A DNA stretch of 64,000 nt from Paralvinella palmiformis (GCA_025642065.1 JAODUP010000522.1:281048-345047); one strand, 5' to 3'; positions 11,330 through 24,938 are shown, numbered from the stretch's first letter. Numbers and translations are program-made. Notes: a model not told the origin generated them from the sequence alone.

Positions 11330-12500
11330 CTAAATAAAAAACCTTGTCCAACTTTCCACCTGTTGTTATAGGCATTATCATGACTTATTGGGATTACTGA
11401 AAACCCGTAGAGATTATTGGAAAATATCTATACAGGTAGTTTACTCAACATGTGTATCCACTGTTATGGTATAATAGGTACATAAAGAAGTCATTATGGT
11501 TGTTGGGTTGAAGCTAGACAAAGAGACAATGAACAGTTATACTTACACGACAGCTGCATATGGCACAATTATTACATAAATTGTTAGGATAACAACATTA
11601 CCATTTGGAAGGTTGTTTTGTTTATGAATCAGCCATAAATCTGTGTCAATAACAAATATTAGGTTATTGTTAATAAGCTATCGACTACCTATTATCATAA
11701 TAATTATTGTATTGAGTTTGGAAGTGAATCACCTTCATAATTACTGACAGGTTTAAAGCTTGTCATGTCAATTCCTATATCGTTTGCTAATGTCTAATGA
11801 AAGAATTTCATTCATTAATGGATTTTATAATTCAGGAAATTATCATGTTTTTTATTACTCAAGTACGAATCTATCTTCATTTGTACATTTTACTATTTAG
11901 AAGAAAAACCTTTTTAGAATATTACTTTATGCTGACATTTGTAAACTTTCTAAACAAATGGTCAGTACCTGTATTACATCATCATCTATGTTATTGTTGT
12001 AACTATGTGTATACATATCTGAATATGACATTAATTGTTTATTTCAAATTCAGAACGATACTGATCGCTTAGTGATAAATACCCCAGAATACAATCAAAT
12101 TATTGCATTACAATATAATCACAAACCACTTATTAATATATCAGTTGTATATTTCTTAAATGCATTTGTGAACTCCTGTCTTTTAATAAGTCGATCTATT
12201 CCTGACAAGTCACCTAATTCAGACAGATATTATTGAAGGTACCTGTGTCCAATGTCAAGTCATATGACAATTCTTCATTCCCATTTCATGGAATAATTTC
12301 GTCTCTCGGAAAGCTTAAATGTTTTCCGGGGACTCATCTCTTCAATGCCGTTTTAACTGATAAACTTTAATCATTTTACATTTAACTTCTATGGCGCAAA
12401 GTTCATCAAATATAATTTATTTGGTGTTTCACCGTGCAATGCCTCTTTTACCTACTACTAATAAGACACTTGCCATCAATCTTAATATTAAAATCAATAG
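11330..12500. other. Region without a recognised gene
   Basis: A 91-residue plus frame at 11797-12072 is hydrophobic but has no family motif, and its composition matches the A+T-rich background, so it is not called. Confidence 0.4.
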
Positions 12501-12510
12501 TAGAAGTAGC

Positions 12511-12542
<32 letters not shown>

Positions 12543-12630
12543 CAGTAGCCATAGAAATAGTTGCAGTATTACTACTACTAGTAGTAGTAGAAGTAGTAAA
12601 ACTAGTAGTGGTAGTACTAGTAGTAATATG
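12501..12630. repeat. (AGT)n triplet microsatellite
   Basis: Imperfect AGT/TAG repeats open several frames at once (poly-Ser, poly-Val, poly-Leu). These are not genes. Confidence 0.95.
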
Positions 12631-12674
12631 GCATCGTTATAAAATGGTGGCATCACGAAAGATAATGTGCTTTG

Positions 12675-13338
12675 TAAACATTTCCTACTTCTAACAACCA
12701 TTTCCACAGGTTGAAAGTTATAATGTAATAAGAACTAATACAGCTATACTCAAAAATATCATATATAATGTCAAAATGTGTAAACAATCATACACATATT
12801 ATATAATAGTTCAAAATGCTGATTAATCGACTTTTAATGGCCTGTGGGCGCCGCTATTTTGAATCTAGACAGAGACCGGAAGTACCTGAATGCTGACGTC
12901 ACTTGAAGACAGCAAAGTCTATAGAACGCGTACAAAAGCGTGTAAACAAATGTCAGCAAAGAATTATTCCAGCACATGACGCATCTGCGTTGTTACAATT
13001 ACGTCATGAATTGTATACAACCATATCAGTTTGAGCCAGAAGGAAACTCATAACAGGAAGATGTTTAAAATGGCTCAGATATTAACGCTTAAGAGAAACT
13101 ATAATCCGCGTCAGTATAGAGATCGCCCATGTGACGTCAGAGCATTTCAGTTTGCTCCTTCCCGCCTTCGAATCCTGGCTTCCGGTGCCGCCGTAATGGC
13201 GACCCTCCAATAATTTGGATTATTTCCCCATATATATCATATCAGGTATATTTCGTGATTATTATTGTGGAAGTTTTGGTTACTATTGTAAGCATTACAA
13301 ATTTAAAAATATTTTCTGAAGGTGGACTGTCCCCTTAA
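12675..13338 (+). mobile_element. MITE with TTAA at its end, copy 1
   Basis: This is the same family as 38005-38608, in the opposite orientation. Shared blocks include ATACAGCTA.ACTC near the left end, ATGCTGACGTCA, CAACCATATCAGTTTGAGCC, a CCTTCGAATCTGGC-like block and GTGGACTGTCCCC at the right end (to 13334), followed directly by TTAA (13335-13338). The left terminus is eroded and its boundary is approximate. Two CRE-like TGACGTCA palindromes are present. There is no coding capacity, so it must have been moved by another element's transposase. Confidence 0.7.
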
Positions 13339-13339
13339 G

Positions 13340-13575
13340 TACGCGCAGACACTTTCTTACCTGATTGCATACAGACTAAGAGACTGGTTGTTCGAAAGTG
13401 TATTTGTTTTACAAACTAATCATATGGATGTGATGCTATCCGCACACTCACACGCGTGCATGCACGGATACCCACAGACAGGTACACACAAACATAGTTT
13501 TAAGATGTTTTTGCTGCCAAGTTGTACTACATGGACCCAGATCAATACCTGCCCTATATTTGCCAGTAATAATTT
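13340..13575 (+). repeat. Repeat D, copy 1
   Basis: It matches 61355-61600 in the same orientation: TTTCTTACCT, AATCATATGGATGTGA, an internal CA-rich tract, TTTTAAGATGT, and a block ending with CCCA.ATCAATAC. It adjoins a TA tract on its right. The family is not recognised. Confidence 0.6.
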
Positions 13576-13576
13576 A

Positions 13577-13579
13577 CAT

Positions 13580-13634
<55 letters not shown>
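13577..13634. repeat. (TA)n microsatellite
   Basis: This is a nearly pure TA tract of about 57 bp. Confidence 0.95.
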
Positions 13635-13636
<2 letters not shown>

Positions 13637-13835
13637 TTTGCTATTCATATAGAGATATTCTCCAAGTTTTGTCACAAAATATGTAAACATTAGACTTTTT
13701 ATTGTACTGATATAACATTTTATGTTTATTTATTTATTTACTAAACAATTATATTGATCATGTTATAACATTTATGTTACCATGCTTAACACATTTTAGA
13801 AAGTTTTTTCTTATAAATAATATATAATAATATAT

Positions 13836-13838
<3 letters not shown>

Positions 13839-13911
<73 letters not shown>
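13839..13911. repeat. (TA)n microsatellite
   Basis: This is a pure TA tract of about 73 bp. Confidence 0.95.
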
Positions 13912-13917
<6 letters not shown>

Positions 13918-14230
13918 TCGACATATTACTTTGTTCTAAAACTCGACACACTCAGCTTCTTTATCTTATCATGACGACATCAAAAGATTCACAAATAAAC
14001 TTATCACCAAATAGAATACATTACTTCTATCATAACTTCAAACAAGTTCTAAGTTAAGAGGTTTGGAATCTTCAGACGAGTGATTCAATAATATCTTAGT
14101 TACACTATTCTTTGCTTATAACTTTGTGAGAAAAAATTAATATACCTATTTTTGGTGCAAAACTTTATCATTTTAGACACATCAAACAAATACTGGAATC
14201 AAAAGATCCCTAATATGTGTTTGTTGGTAG

Positions 14231-14339
14231 ATTATATTTGGTCATAATTCAACTAAATATTAAGACGATTATTTGGCTAAGCTTTGATATTATATTTGGT
14301 CATAATTCAACTCAATATTAAGACGATTATTTGGCTAAG
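14231..14339. repeat. Two-unit 58-bp tandem duplication
   Basis: A 51-bp block beginning ATTATATTTGGTCATAATTC and ending ATTTGGCTAAG occurs at 14231-14281 and again at 14289-14339 with one substitution. The period is 58 bp. Confidence 0.95.
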
Positions 14340-16810
14340 ATCTGCTCGTTTCACGCATTTATTCTGTGTGTATTTGTTTTCATATTTCTTGGACAAACTC
14401 ATTCTTATTAGATAGTAAGTAACAATAGAAGGTGACATCCCACGCAAACAAAACATATGACTGACTAGAGGAAATAAGCATTGTATATTACTCATATTAA
14501 GAATATTATTACAGACATTTTTTTCACAAATATATTTAACACAAAAATGCACATATACACAAAAATGCCAGGCATAAGAAAGACAAATCTGCAATTAAAT
14601 TGGAATACCCGTATGACATATAGCTCAGTACATATATATTCCCAAAGTTTATCACGTCGTAAATTAGTGTTAGTTCTTATGACAAAAGTGATATTCTACT
14701 GTTACAAGTGGTGATGGTACCATTATCTGTCATCACACACATGTGACACTGGCTTAGACATATATTTTCTAATATAACACATATATTATAAATTTGCCAT
14801 CAGTCGGTAATATCAGAGAAGATACAGACCTGGTGCATGGCTATATTAATATAATGTATACTTCACATATAATTTAATATCTCTAAAGTCAATATAAATT
14901 ACATAAAGACATTACATATTCAAAAATGTGTTACAAGCGATTAATCCACCTTCAGTAGTCAGTATGGTAATGCTAAATTAAACTCCCAAATGAGTCTTTT
15001 ATATAACAAGATCACGTTGTTGACGTTTGATAGATAATAGACAGGTGTAACACTGATGAGTGACATCATCGTTTAATGGATGACCAACGTTTTCTTTTGA
15101 AAATTGAAGAAAGATCCACCTAATAGGAAGCTATAGTGACATTATATAATATGAGAAGAGTGATCTATCAAGTCTGGATTAAACCGAGGACTTAAAATCT
15201 GCCTTAAATTAGATCAATTAGTAGGTGTTTAAACCCTGACTCAGTTACCTCGGATGTTAGATATAACTAATGGACATGTAGACTTCTGATGTAGTCTGCG
15301 ATGACTAATCTCCATGAAGTCATACAGTCACCATGCTGACTAAGTAACCTAAAGTCCCTAGGTTATTCTATGTCAAACACAAAGTAAAACAACAACATAC
15401 TATTCATTTTTTAATTATTTTTTATATTGCCAGCATAAATTATAAATATCGACTTGTAGCTTATACCATATCTCAAAACGTGTTAGTTCTTTTCATGTGC
15501 TTATCAATTACCAATGGCTTCTAGACATACACAATTAGCCAATCGACGTCATCAAGGATTTACGACAATACATTTACCCTTGACACCTGTGGGTTAGTCG
15601 CTTGCATTCTGAGTTAAATTGTCTTTATTTCTAATAAACAATCATTTTTTGGGGGAAACTCTGAAATTAATTATGTAAAGACTCTTTTTATCCTAACATT
15701 AACTTATGGATAAAAATATTGCATTAGCAAAATTTGCTATTCATCGTTATCTTTACAGTGAAATATATGAAAATAAAAAGATACACTTTTACACTAAACT
15801 GATTATATTAATATGCAAAGACAAATATAATTAAAGTCACTGATATTTTAGACTATAATAGATTTAACAACATGCAATACTCGGTTCAAACTTGCCTCAG
15901 GATCGACAACTTCTCACATTGATAGTTTTGTGTGTGCTTTATACCCAATTTGTAAATATAGCCCATTCGGTAAAACAAGAATGTCTGTTTTGCATACGTA
16001 GTTATGTTGTTTTCTCGAACATAGTGTATAAATGCCTTGTTACATTGAAGGGGACGTGATAATAAGTTTTAATTATTTATATAACACATCTGTATACATC
16101 ATATAGTATATTGAAAGTATATTACAGTACTGTTATTCTATAGGACACCATTCAGCTGAGAGAAATTATAAACAAAAGATTCATCTTCCATTACACAACC
16201 TATGACATAACACTAGCATAGCTTCAATAACAATAATTGTTACATAAAAGATGTCGTAATAAAGCTGATAATTTTCCAGGAAAATATATTAGATGTTTTC
16301 TCAATTATTTTCAACATATATGAGAGAATGTAATGCATCATTCCAAACAAAACCATTTATAATTTGCAATGTAAATATTACTGGCTATAGATAGGAGTTA
16401 AAAATGTATTACGTATAATAACATTGTCTAACAGTACTCAACTCACTCTGTATTTAGCCGTATGAATTTCATTTATTTAAACATTTCCATCATTATGTGA
16501 CTAACAATAGACTGTCTTCATTTCATGACTGCCGCTCTCCATTTAACTCTCTGCTGTAACAGCGAAGTCTATGGGTCAGTCTTAATGTATCTCAGCTTCA
16601 AGTTTATCTTATATTGAGAGAGTAATGGGTGTGTTTTATAAGTGTGCCTGTTGACATTCTCAAGAGGTGTCACATCCACGGGAGGTTTTTTGTATTTGAA
16701 GATCTGCAAATAGATAATAGCCCTGTCCTATCAAGCATTATCTTGTTTGTCAAATTGTCTTTCCAGCTTAAGCCCATAATTGTACGTAGAGGTCGCGCCA
16801 TGAAGGCAAA
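14340..16810. other. 2.5-kb A+T-rich region, no gene recognised
   Basis: No protein motif, RNA gene or long repeat was recognised on either strand. Confidence 0.45.
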
Positions 16811-16814
16811 CATA

Positions 16815-17270
16815 TTTTAACCTATCGTCTGTAACGTTTCAAGGCCTCGACTCCATATAGTAGAGAGGATGGCACAATTAAACAGAAGATATTGACTGTG
16901 ATGCCCAATGACACATTTCGATTGTGCAAGAATCATTAGAGTATTAGTCCGCAAAATGACTTCCACCCTCCTTTGTATTCCAGCATCAATGTGTTCATCA
17001 CTTAAATAGTGCATCCGAGGTAGGTGAATTCCAGAGCAGAGATCAGCTTGTTTCCATGAACCATGATATCCTCTTTTCCGGTTTTTGTTGGATTAGGTTG
17101 GTACAACACTTTAGTCTTCTTGGTGTTAATCTTCAGGCTGAACATATTTAACGAGTTGGATAACATATCCACTGTTTTCTGGAATTCTTCAGCAGATTGG
17201 ACAACCAGTAAACATCATTCTGTGGTGGGTAAATTTAATCAGACATCAGAACTCGAAAATAGACGACGAC
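16815..17270 (-). pseudogene. LINE reverse transcriptase fragment (lineage e)
   Basis: Minus-strand reading from 17210 gives SAEEFQKTVDMLSNSLN, then FSLKINTKKTKVLYQPNP, EDIMVHGNKLISALEFTYLG, and after a stop HIDAGIQRRVEVILR. This is the post-catalytic region of RTE- or Jockey-like non-LTR reverse transcriptases (pattern FGL.INLKKT.V.YQ, then F.YLGS, then ID.E...RI). The catalytic part is absent and stops interrupt it. Confidence 0.7.
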
Positions 17271-19685
17271 TAATATGGGAAGAAGGGAGACTCATGTCCA
17301 GATTAGACCGCGGAATTAGTATCTGTGCTATAATTAAAAGTGAGAACAGCTACAACTGCCTAATATTAGAATATCTTCGCTGTTAATTGTATAAAGTCAT
17401 ACTCGTAATTCTTAATCCGAGATATTTAATGTAATTAGTTACTTCAGCTTTGAGCGAGTAATTAGATATATTATCAGATGGATGGACTGACAGAGTAAAA
17501 GAAGAGTTAATACACTTGTTATACAAATTTTAACTTTATATTTCATACAACTCTATATTGCTGGGGTACTTTTTATATTATATGTATTGGCTTAGACTCT
17601 TTACGTTTTTGTGAAGGCTACGACTTTCTATCAGTTTCAAGCTGACCCTATCAGTCGCACATTTCGATCTCTATGCTGTTGATCAACAACATCTAAACTG
17701 GATGATGTCTACTTTTATTAGCTGGGATAGATGGCTAATTGATGACAATGCTTATGTTAGTAGAGTAATACCATGTGATCCGATGGTCAAGGAAGCTGTA
17801 ATATAAGCCAATCGGTGTCATTGGAGAATAATGGCTGGTTTCGAGTCCTTGACATGTCACATTACGTGAAGCAATAAAACCGCCAACATTAATACAGGAT
17901 TCTAGGAAAGGTGATATCATGGTGGTGGTATCTCAGTGTGTATATAATATGAGGAGGTCTGATTGCTTAGCTAGGATGGATTTGACTCAACCTTTGTCTA
18001 TGAAACCTAATATTCCTTTAAATGCAATTGCATGCATGGGATTGATATCGGGTTTTCTCGGATACAATACAATATAAATAAATTAATAATTCGTTGCTTT
18101 GTATAGCCTCGGTGCTATGTAATTCTGAATTATATGCTAGAGAATATAACCCCTAAAATATGGATGATTGGTTCAAAGGTTTGGCATTGAACATTACCAA
18201 TTAGACTGAATGCCATGACTTGCACCGCTCCAATAATTCAATAAAACATGTTACCAACAATATCTGTAAGGTTGAATTTAGATTAGAACTTGTACAAATA
18301 TCTCTGTTCGTAACGTTGTTTACAGGAATTGTACAAATATTGTTTAAACACATAGAACCATTTCACACCAACCCCAATCACATATGTTGTAACTATTCTA
18401 TTTCAAATTAGAAAGCAAAAGTGTAATTTATAATCTCAGCATAAAGGCAAAAGGAATTAATTCATCATGATATGGAATACGGCGCAAAAGGACGACATTG
18501 TATATTTCTATTATATTATTTTCTTCAATCTGTGTCAGATCAGTTGCTAGTTATCAGTGTGTTTTATTGGTATGTTTCTGTGGCACAGGACAGATGGAAT
18601 TACATAACAAACAAGACGGGTACTATTGAGTATATGAGCAACAGAGATAGTAAGGGAATCACACCTTAACGTTCATGACATTCGATCCGATTGTTCTTTG
18701 GCAGCCTTTACCTGTTTAGAGTACAATATTATACCCAGAAGAATATATTGTCACTATCACTGATAGTTAATTACTGAGTAACATAATAGTTCTTCGAAAT
18801 AAATACTTCACTCTGCATCCTTTTGATATACTATCTAATTAACAAAAACATAATAATCGAAGTGAAGTTTAATTACCTGTTTTTGTCATAAAACGAGCGT
18901 AGTTACCCATTAATTTCATCTTAATAACTCAATCATCAGCCAAATGTGCAAAGAAATTAGCGGAGAAAAGAAAAAACTGCAATCAATCTGGAATTGTTTT
19001 AATCAGTTTATACTAATGACCGTTGACCGTTTGGGGATGAGGGGCTGTGAGTAATCAAGAAAAACTAAATCATTCTCCTGCGACGAAAATATATTGTCAC
19101 TTACACACACACGTACACATAATAATATGGAATATATGTTAATAGGAGGTAATTATGCTGGAAAACATATGATACGTTTACGTTTTATAATAATATAATA
19201 ATTATCATCAAAAAGGACATTAATTCAGCTATGACTACAATAAGTGTATCTATGAACAAGAAATAAAACGATAAAGTTTGCAAACCGATAATGAGTTATG
19301 TCATGCTTTATAGTGTAATTGTATATTTAAAGTGTGCTAACTTCTCCAATTGTTGTAAAAATATCCAAAATATCTAAGTTATTTACTGTAATCAAAATTT
19401 ACCAATACGAAATTACAAACGACTAAAACCTTTTATACGTATCTTTGTCATCGTTATGACAGTCACGAATGTGTTACTGAAATATAGCCTTAAATCAATC
19501 TTATTTCAATACATACGTTTTAAATCCGATATGGATAAGCTTAGACCAGGAGTTATGTAAAAGAGTGAAATATATAAAAAATAAGTCGTATTTATGAAGA
19601 CTTGGGCTAAATCATTTGTCAACCTGGCAACGAATCATTCTCAGATATAAATCAACAGCTGGTCGATTAAAGAACTAAACAGCTG
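17271..19685. other. 2.4-kb region without a recognised gene
   Basis: No supported feature was seen. Short frames at 18220-18411 and 18472-18669 have no recognisable motif. Confidence 0.45.
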
Positions 19686-19688
19686 AAT

Positions 19689-19729
19689 ATGTGTGTGTGT
19701 GTCTGTGTGTCTGTCTGGGGTGAGGGGTC

Positions 19730-19818
<89 letters not shown>
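19689..19818. repeat. Compound (TG)n(GA)n microsatellite
   Basis: A GT-rich run is followed by about 80 bp of GA repeats with one interruption. Two minus-strand poly-Leu/Ser frames are artefacts of it. Confidence 0.95.
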
Positions 19819-19821
<3 letters not shown>

Positions 19822-19914
19822 TACAGTTTTGTAATATAGATGCCCTACACACATTAAGATAGAGAAAGATCCGCATCGCAATATTGACAATCTTTATTAT
19901 TATACATAATTTTA

Positions 19915-22450
19915 GGCATCTGTAGTTTTAAAAACTAACTCTTCTGAGGCAATATTGTAAACAATTAAACAGTTACTCTTGTGGAGAGGAGATGTAAGAT
20001 ATGTGTCCAATAAAAAGTCATGGGATAACATTGTAGTACTACAGAATAAAATATGTTTATCTAATTCACGAAGTTGATGGATCAATACATGGCTGAAACC
20101 GGCAATAACATTTGACAGGATGACCTGAATTTTTGGGGAAGACTTTCTACTGAATACCAATCGACAGATGTATTATGGCGCCATATCATTAATAGATTTA
20201 CAATTTATTAATACAATCTTTAAGTCGATGCAGTGATCATATTTTCGAGTATTTGTCACTGAGCGGCACTATTCGTAATTCTCTGAAGCCGATTGATGTT
20301 ATAATCAGATTGCAACACAACAGGGAGTTACAACAGACTACACGAGATGCAACAACGGCATGGACCACAGTTACAAGTGCTTCTTGTGTCAAGAATGCTT
20401 TTAAACGTTGGATGATCTTAAGATGATAGTAGGCATCTCAGCATACTTATGTGGCATGTTCAAACATTTTAATACATTGGTCAACACTAATTTCTTACTG
20501 ACCCATTACGGGTAATCGAAGATGCACCCATCTGTAATGCTGGTGTCCTTAGGGATTTAACGCAATGTGGTGATACCAATTACATTAGTTTAGCATCATA
20601 TAGTTTTAGAAGATTTTGAGGCATCTATAGCCGAATATCAGCAATACAATGTTCTAACATTTTCAAGGAAAAGGGAGAATGTTTTGTGTGTACAGATCTA
20701 TGTCATCAGCATAAAACTGATATTTAATGCACAATGATTTCAAGAGGACAGGTATACCTTATTAAAACAGAGGACCATGAACTGAACCCTATGGTAAACC
20801 AGATTACAAAAATTGAACATCGGTAAAATACCATAAACAGACACTCTCTGGTAGCGTTGTTCCATATAGGATCGAAACCGTTGAAGTACATTACCTGGCA
20901 GACCAAACATTTATTTTAATCTATAGAAAAACACATTATGGTCAACTTTATCAAATGCAGCATAATAACAAGTATCGCTGGCTTGCCGCGATCTATTGAT
21001 ATAATAATAACATTTTATTATTATTATTATTGTCATATTGTAAGAATTCATTAAGGCTTATGTGGATAAAGCATTTGTTTAGATGGAAAACAACTGCCCT
21101 TTCTATAACTTTAGATACAAATATAAGATTTCAAACAGGTCTGTAATTGATTAGAATATTACAGTCAATAATGTCGTTTTTTTATTAATGGTTTTACAAT
21201 GGCAGCTTTCGTGGAACTAGGAACATTACCCATAGTTAACAATTTATTAACTTTATTTAAAATTGGGCGTAACATAATATCCAGACAATATTTCAAAAGA
21301 CATGTAGGCATAGGTTCAACTGCACGTAAAGCATTAATTGGCCTATCCAGCAACTGTCTTCCAGGCTTCGTTCATATGTGATCGGTTGCTGGCAGGGAAC
21401 CCACTATGTGTATTTAGTATGTTTTGGCAGAAGTTATTAAAACTATGGGCCATATCTGTACCTATGTTGATAATATTTGAAAGTTTGACTTTTATGTAAT
21501 ACTTTATTCACAACGCTGAAAAACGTCCTTTGATTTCCCTTGGATGTTTTGATCTTGTATTATAATATTCAGATTTAGCAGAAGCTAGGGTATTTTATCT
21601 CAATTTTACTGACCTTGAACATTTCATAATGAACACACAACCTGGTCCTAATCCACAGCTGCTCACAATACCTTCTGTGTCTCTTTGCACCTTGTATATT
21701 CTTATTATACCACGGAAACATTGGTCTTCTTGGCATTTATTTTGTCCTTAAAGGTGCATGTTCATCTACAATGTCTCTCAATATACTATCATGGAGATCT
21801 ACCAGATGATCCAGATCATCCGGTGGATCCAATACTAAAGAAGAACCTCGCAGAACAGCAACAAAAGCCTCCTTGTCATTCGACTTATATTTTCTAGCGG
21901 ATTGTTTCTATAAAGACATAGTAATGTTAATAATGAAATGATGAGACATCATAGAATACACAGACACACCCTTAATCAAACTGTCATCATCACAAGAGAT
22001 GAGAATATCTAAGATATGACCAGTTGTTTGGTATCTGCATTCCTCTGGCAGTTCCAATGTATATTGAAATCACGAACATGAACAGATGGCTTCTGTTGGT
22101 AGCAAGAAAGTCAATAAATTCCGAACTTTTCTTGAAGAAATCTGCTGCTTTCAGGCCAATTTTCTTAGTCGATTGTAATCGATCGACAATAGCTACACGT
22201 ACACTTATCCCATCACTTACAAGGTCAGTTGGTAATTTTCAAAAGAATTAGCCTGAAAGTGCAATTGGGTTTCACGCTTCATATAATCACGGAGAAGAAT
22301 GCAGGCTCCCGCACCTTTCGTGTGAATCGGAGCTACCTGATGGTGGCGACCCTTGTCGAGAATTGGCTGAATGGGTTTACAGTTTACGCCATTGTTCTGT
22401 AGCTGAACTTCAGATATGTATGATGTCGAATTGAACACATTAGTTAGCAC
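19915..22450 (-). mobile_element. Degenerate LINE, lineage a, copy 1
   Basis: The element reads from 22450 down to about 19915. An endonuclease C-terminal region starts near 22450 (ending ANSFENYQLTL) and a linker follows. The reverse transcriptase begins with NALRAVEPMPTCLLKYCLD and KAAIVKPLIKK (near 21200-21340). Its DxxAAFDKVDH-like block lies near 20960, a Tyr-Ala-Asp-Asp catalytic box is encoded at 20702-20713, and C-terminal blocks lie down to about 20000. Frameshifts, stops and a small (TTA)n insertion (20999-21035) break it. It can be aligned along its length to 39990-42480 on the other strand, so the two are copies of one family, likely CR1-like. Confidence 0.8.
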
Positions 22451-23220
22451 TATTTTTATTAACCATAAACATTTTAAATGTGCATTTCACTAAATCAACG
22501 GATTATATCATGACAATCATTTATAATGCTTGCCATTTTGTGTTTTAATTACAATTATGAAGTGGAAATATAAATTTATAGAAGGCACCACGGGTAAGTA
22601 AAAATAATTCACTTTCATGTGATGAGGCCCCAGTAGATCATAAATAAACCGATATTCTCATCAAATAGGTTATAACTCATTTAAAACATCAACGTGCTTC
22701 TTATTGACGATGTTCTTAATATGTCTAGAAGCAATAGTAACAACTGTTTATATATCAGTCATATATATGTAGATAGATGAAAACAACGATCAATCTTTAA
22801 CCCCATTTGAGGGTAATTAATAATTTGTATTATCACCTTATTTGTGTGAATGATCGCACATTACAAATTGGGAGTATCACCCAAAGGCGAATAAAGCAAT
22901 CCCAGTTTAATCACAGGTTTCGTTTCCATCTTCCATAAAAACACCCTCCTCCCAAGACAAAGTCGGATGTATGACAAAATGGAACTTTCCGTAGCATCCA
23001 CAATCTTCAAGTCAAGCTTTGTTTATTTTATCTCAAATACTCGAGGTAAGTTAATTTAACAGGAAAACAAATATCTTTAGATCCTTTGTTTTTTATTTTA
23101 TTCTGATTAATTCCTTGATATACCTAATTAATATGTAGTAATTAAGTTGCCTTTCTGCGAATTGAGTAGGTATATAAAACTGGCAGTATGAGTGACAACA
23201 TATACTACAGCCAATTTTAA
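22451..23220. other. Region without a recognised gene
   Basis: It is A+T-rich with no supported coding similarity. Confidence 0.45.
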
Positions 23221-23224
23221 TGAC

Positions 23225-23440
23225 ATGTATATCGAGCCAATAAGGCGCATTCAGTCAGCGTAAGACTAACAATCGAAGGCTCCCGGGTTCGAGGGTCCGA
23301 AGGTAAAATATGTCTCGACTAGTTCAATCAGTCAGAAATAAGAACCTGACATGACGTGTTGACTATGTGTTTAAGTAAGGCATAAGATTAGCATAAGATC
23401 TATGCTAAATTGCAACAGGTCTGAGTTAGGGATATTAATA
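23225..23440 (+). repeat. tRNA-derived SINE, family 2
   Basis: A tRNA-like head carries a box B, GGGTTCGAGGGTCC (23285-23298). It is followed by a body with TTCAATCAGTCAGAAATAAG and AACCTGACATGACGTG that matches 49225-49360. The body continues with a weaker match to AGGTCTGA.T.AGGG. No clear target duplication was found. Confidence 0.6.
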
Positions 23441-23469
23441 ATGTCATATTTAATTAGGTGAACCTTGAA

Positions 23470-24320
23470 CATATCTCCAACAAGAAAGCATTGTCTCTTG
23501 AAGAAACCTATTTATTTGTTAGACCGCTGTTGTTTACTCTGTATATAATAGCATTAAGCTCTCTTATTCACAGCCACAAATTATACCATCTTTTATGTGC
23601 AGATGACAGCCAAATATTCATATCTTAATCTACAGCAGATACATATATTTATCTTACACAGCCAGGTGACTGACAAAGATATATCTCTGGCTGGATGACA
23701 AACAATAGACTTAGGCTCAATGCGAACAAAATATATGTCATTATTATTGGTTCATTCAAAGAACCCAGCAAACCTATTCGTGTCTTCCCTACGCCCATCC
23801 TTAATCATAGTAGCACACCATAACAAACTACTTAAATCTTGGTGTTACATTTCATAGCATGTTAATGTTCAGATTTCTACCATATTCCTGACCATTGCCG
23901 TATACGAGGCTATTACACAGTGTGTTCAGAATTAGCTAGAGTTGGCACACGGTCTCCTAGGTTTTATCATTCTGTGCCAATCATCAAGTCTCTTTGTTGG
24001 CTCCCTCTTCAAGCTCGCATCATTTTCAAACTCTGTTGCATCGTTTATTAAACCATTTCTTCCGGACAACCTTCGAATTTATAATCATTGCCTTTTTTAA
24101 CACCCAAGCTCAGAGTGCTCCATTCATCTGGTTTTCACTAATAGCATGTTCCTAACATGCTCTCACTCGTGTTTTTTTCAGTTGCTACCCCACTGCATCC
24201 GATCATTTGTTGATGACTTTTCAATTGTACTGGTGCTGTAAGTTTGTCCAACCCTTGTACTGGGTGCCCAACTGAGCTCGATTATGTTTGTATATATTGG
24301 CCCTATAGTAGTTTATAATT
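23470..24320 (+). pseudogene. LINE reverse transcriptase relic
   Basis: Plus-strand fragments include LFTLYIIALSSLI, then a CADDSQIF box (at 23596-23607 the usual Tyr of YADD is Cys), WMTNNRLRLNANK, and near 23995 SLCWLPLQARIIFKLC. These correspond to the catalytic box, the W(M/L)..N.LKLN.(D/N)KT block and the C-terminal LHWLPV..RI.FK block of CR1/Jockey-like elements. Many stops are present. The endonuclease is missing. The 3' end runs into a (TTA)n tract. Confidence 0.7.
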
Positions 24321-24335
24321 ATGATAATTAGCATA

Positions 24336-24470
24336 ATTATAATAATAATAATGATATTATTATTATTATTATTATTTATGTTATTTGTGTTATTTGTATT
24401 ATTAGTTGTATTATTTGTATTATTATTACTAGTATTGTTTCTATTATTATTATTATTATTTATATCTGAA
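24336..24470. repeat. (TTA)n-rich LINE tail
   Basis: Imperfect AAT/TTA triplets close the 3' end of the preceding LINE relic. Confidence 0.85.
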
Positions 24471-24650
24471 TAAAAAGCCAGAGAACCCAAAATGTGAAAA
24501 TGTGGATTACAATTAAGCCATGAAAACCATACATAAACTTGTATTCAGTTTCCAAACGCCTATCACGAAATATGTATAATTAAATTTCATTGAAAGAAGA
24601 GAAGTGAAAAAAGATAGATAGATAGATATATAGATAGAATGGGAAGATAC

Positions 24651-24727
<77 letters not shown>

Positions 24728-24739
24728 TGCGTGTGTGTG

Positions 24740-24824
<85 letters not shown>

Positions 24825-24868
24825 GTGCGTGCGTGCGTGCGCGTGCGTGCGTGCGTGCGTGGTGTGTG

Positions 24869-24936
<68 letters not shown>

Positions 24937-24938
24937 TG
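24651..24938. repeat. ~290-bp alternating (GT)n/(GCGT)n tract
   Basis: The tract is almost entirely alternating purine-pyrimidine: GT repeats, then GCGT repeats with a few GC shifts, ending in GTTTTAG and the head of repeat A. Five overlapping stop-free frames (Cys-Val, Arg-Ala-Cys-Val and Ala-Arg-Thr-His repeats) come from it and none is a gene. Confidence 0.95.

Noticed and set aside
11797..12072. 91-codon hydrophobic frame as a membrane protein
   Set aside because: The A+T-rich background easily produces Ile/Leu/Phe-rich frames; no motif or second copy supports it.
12391..12707. Poly-Ser, poly-Val and poly-Leu frames
   Set aside because: All arise from the AGT triplet microsatellite; no non-repetitive coding part exists.
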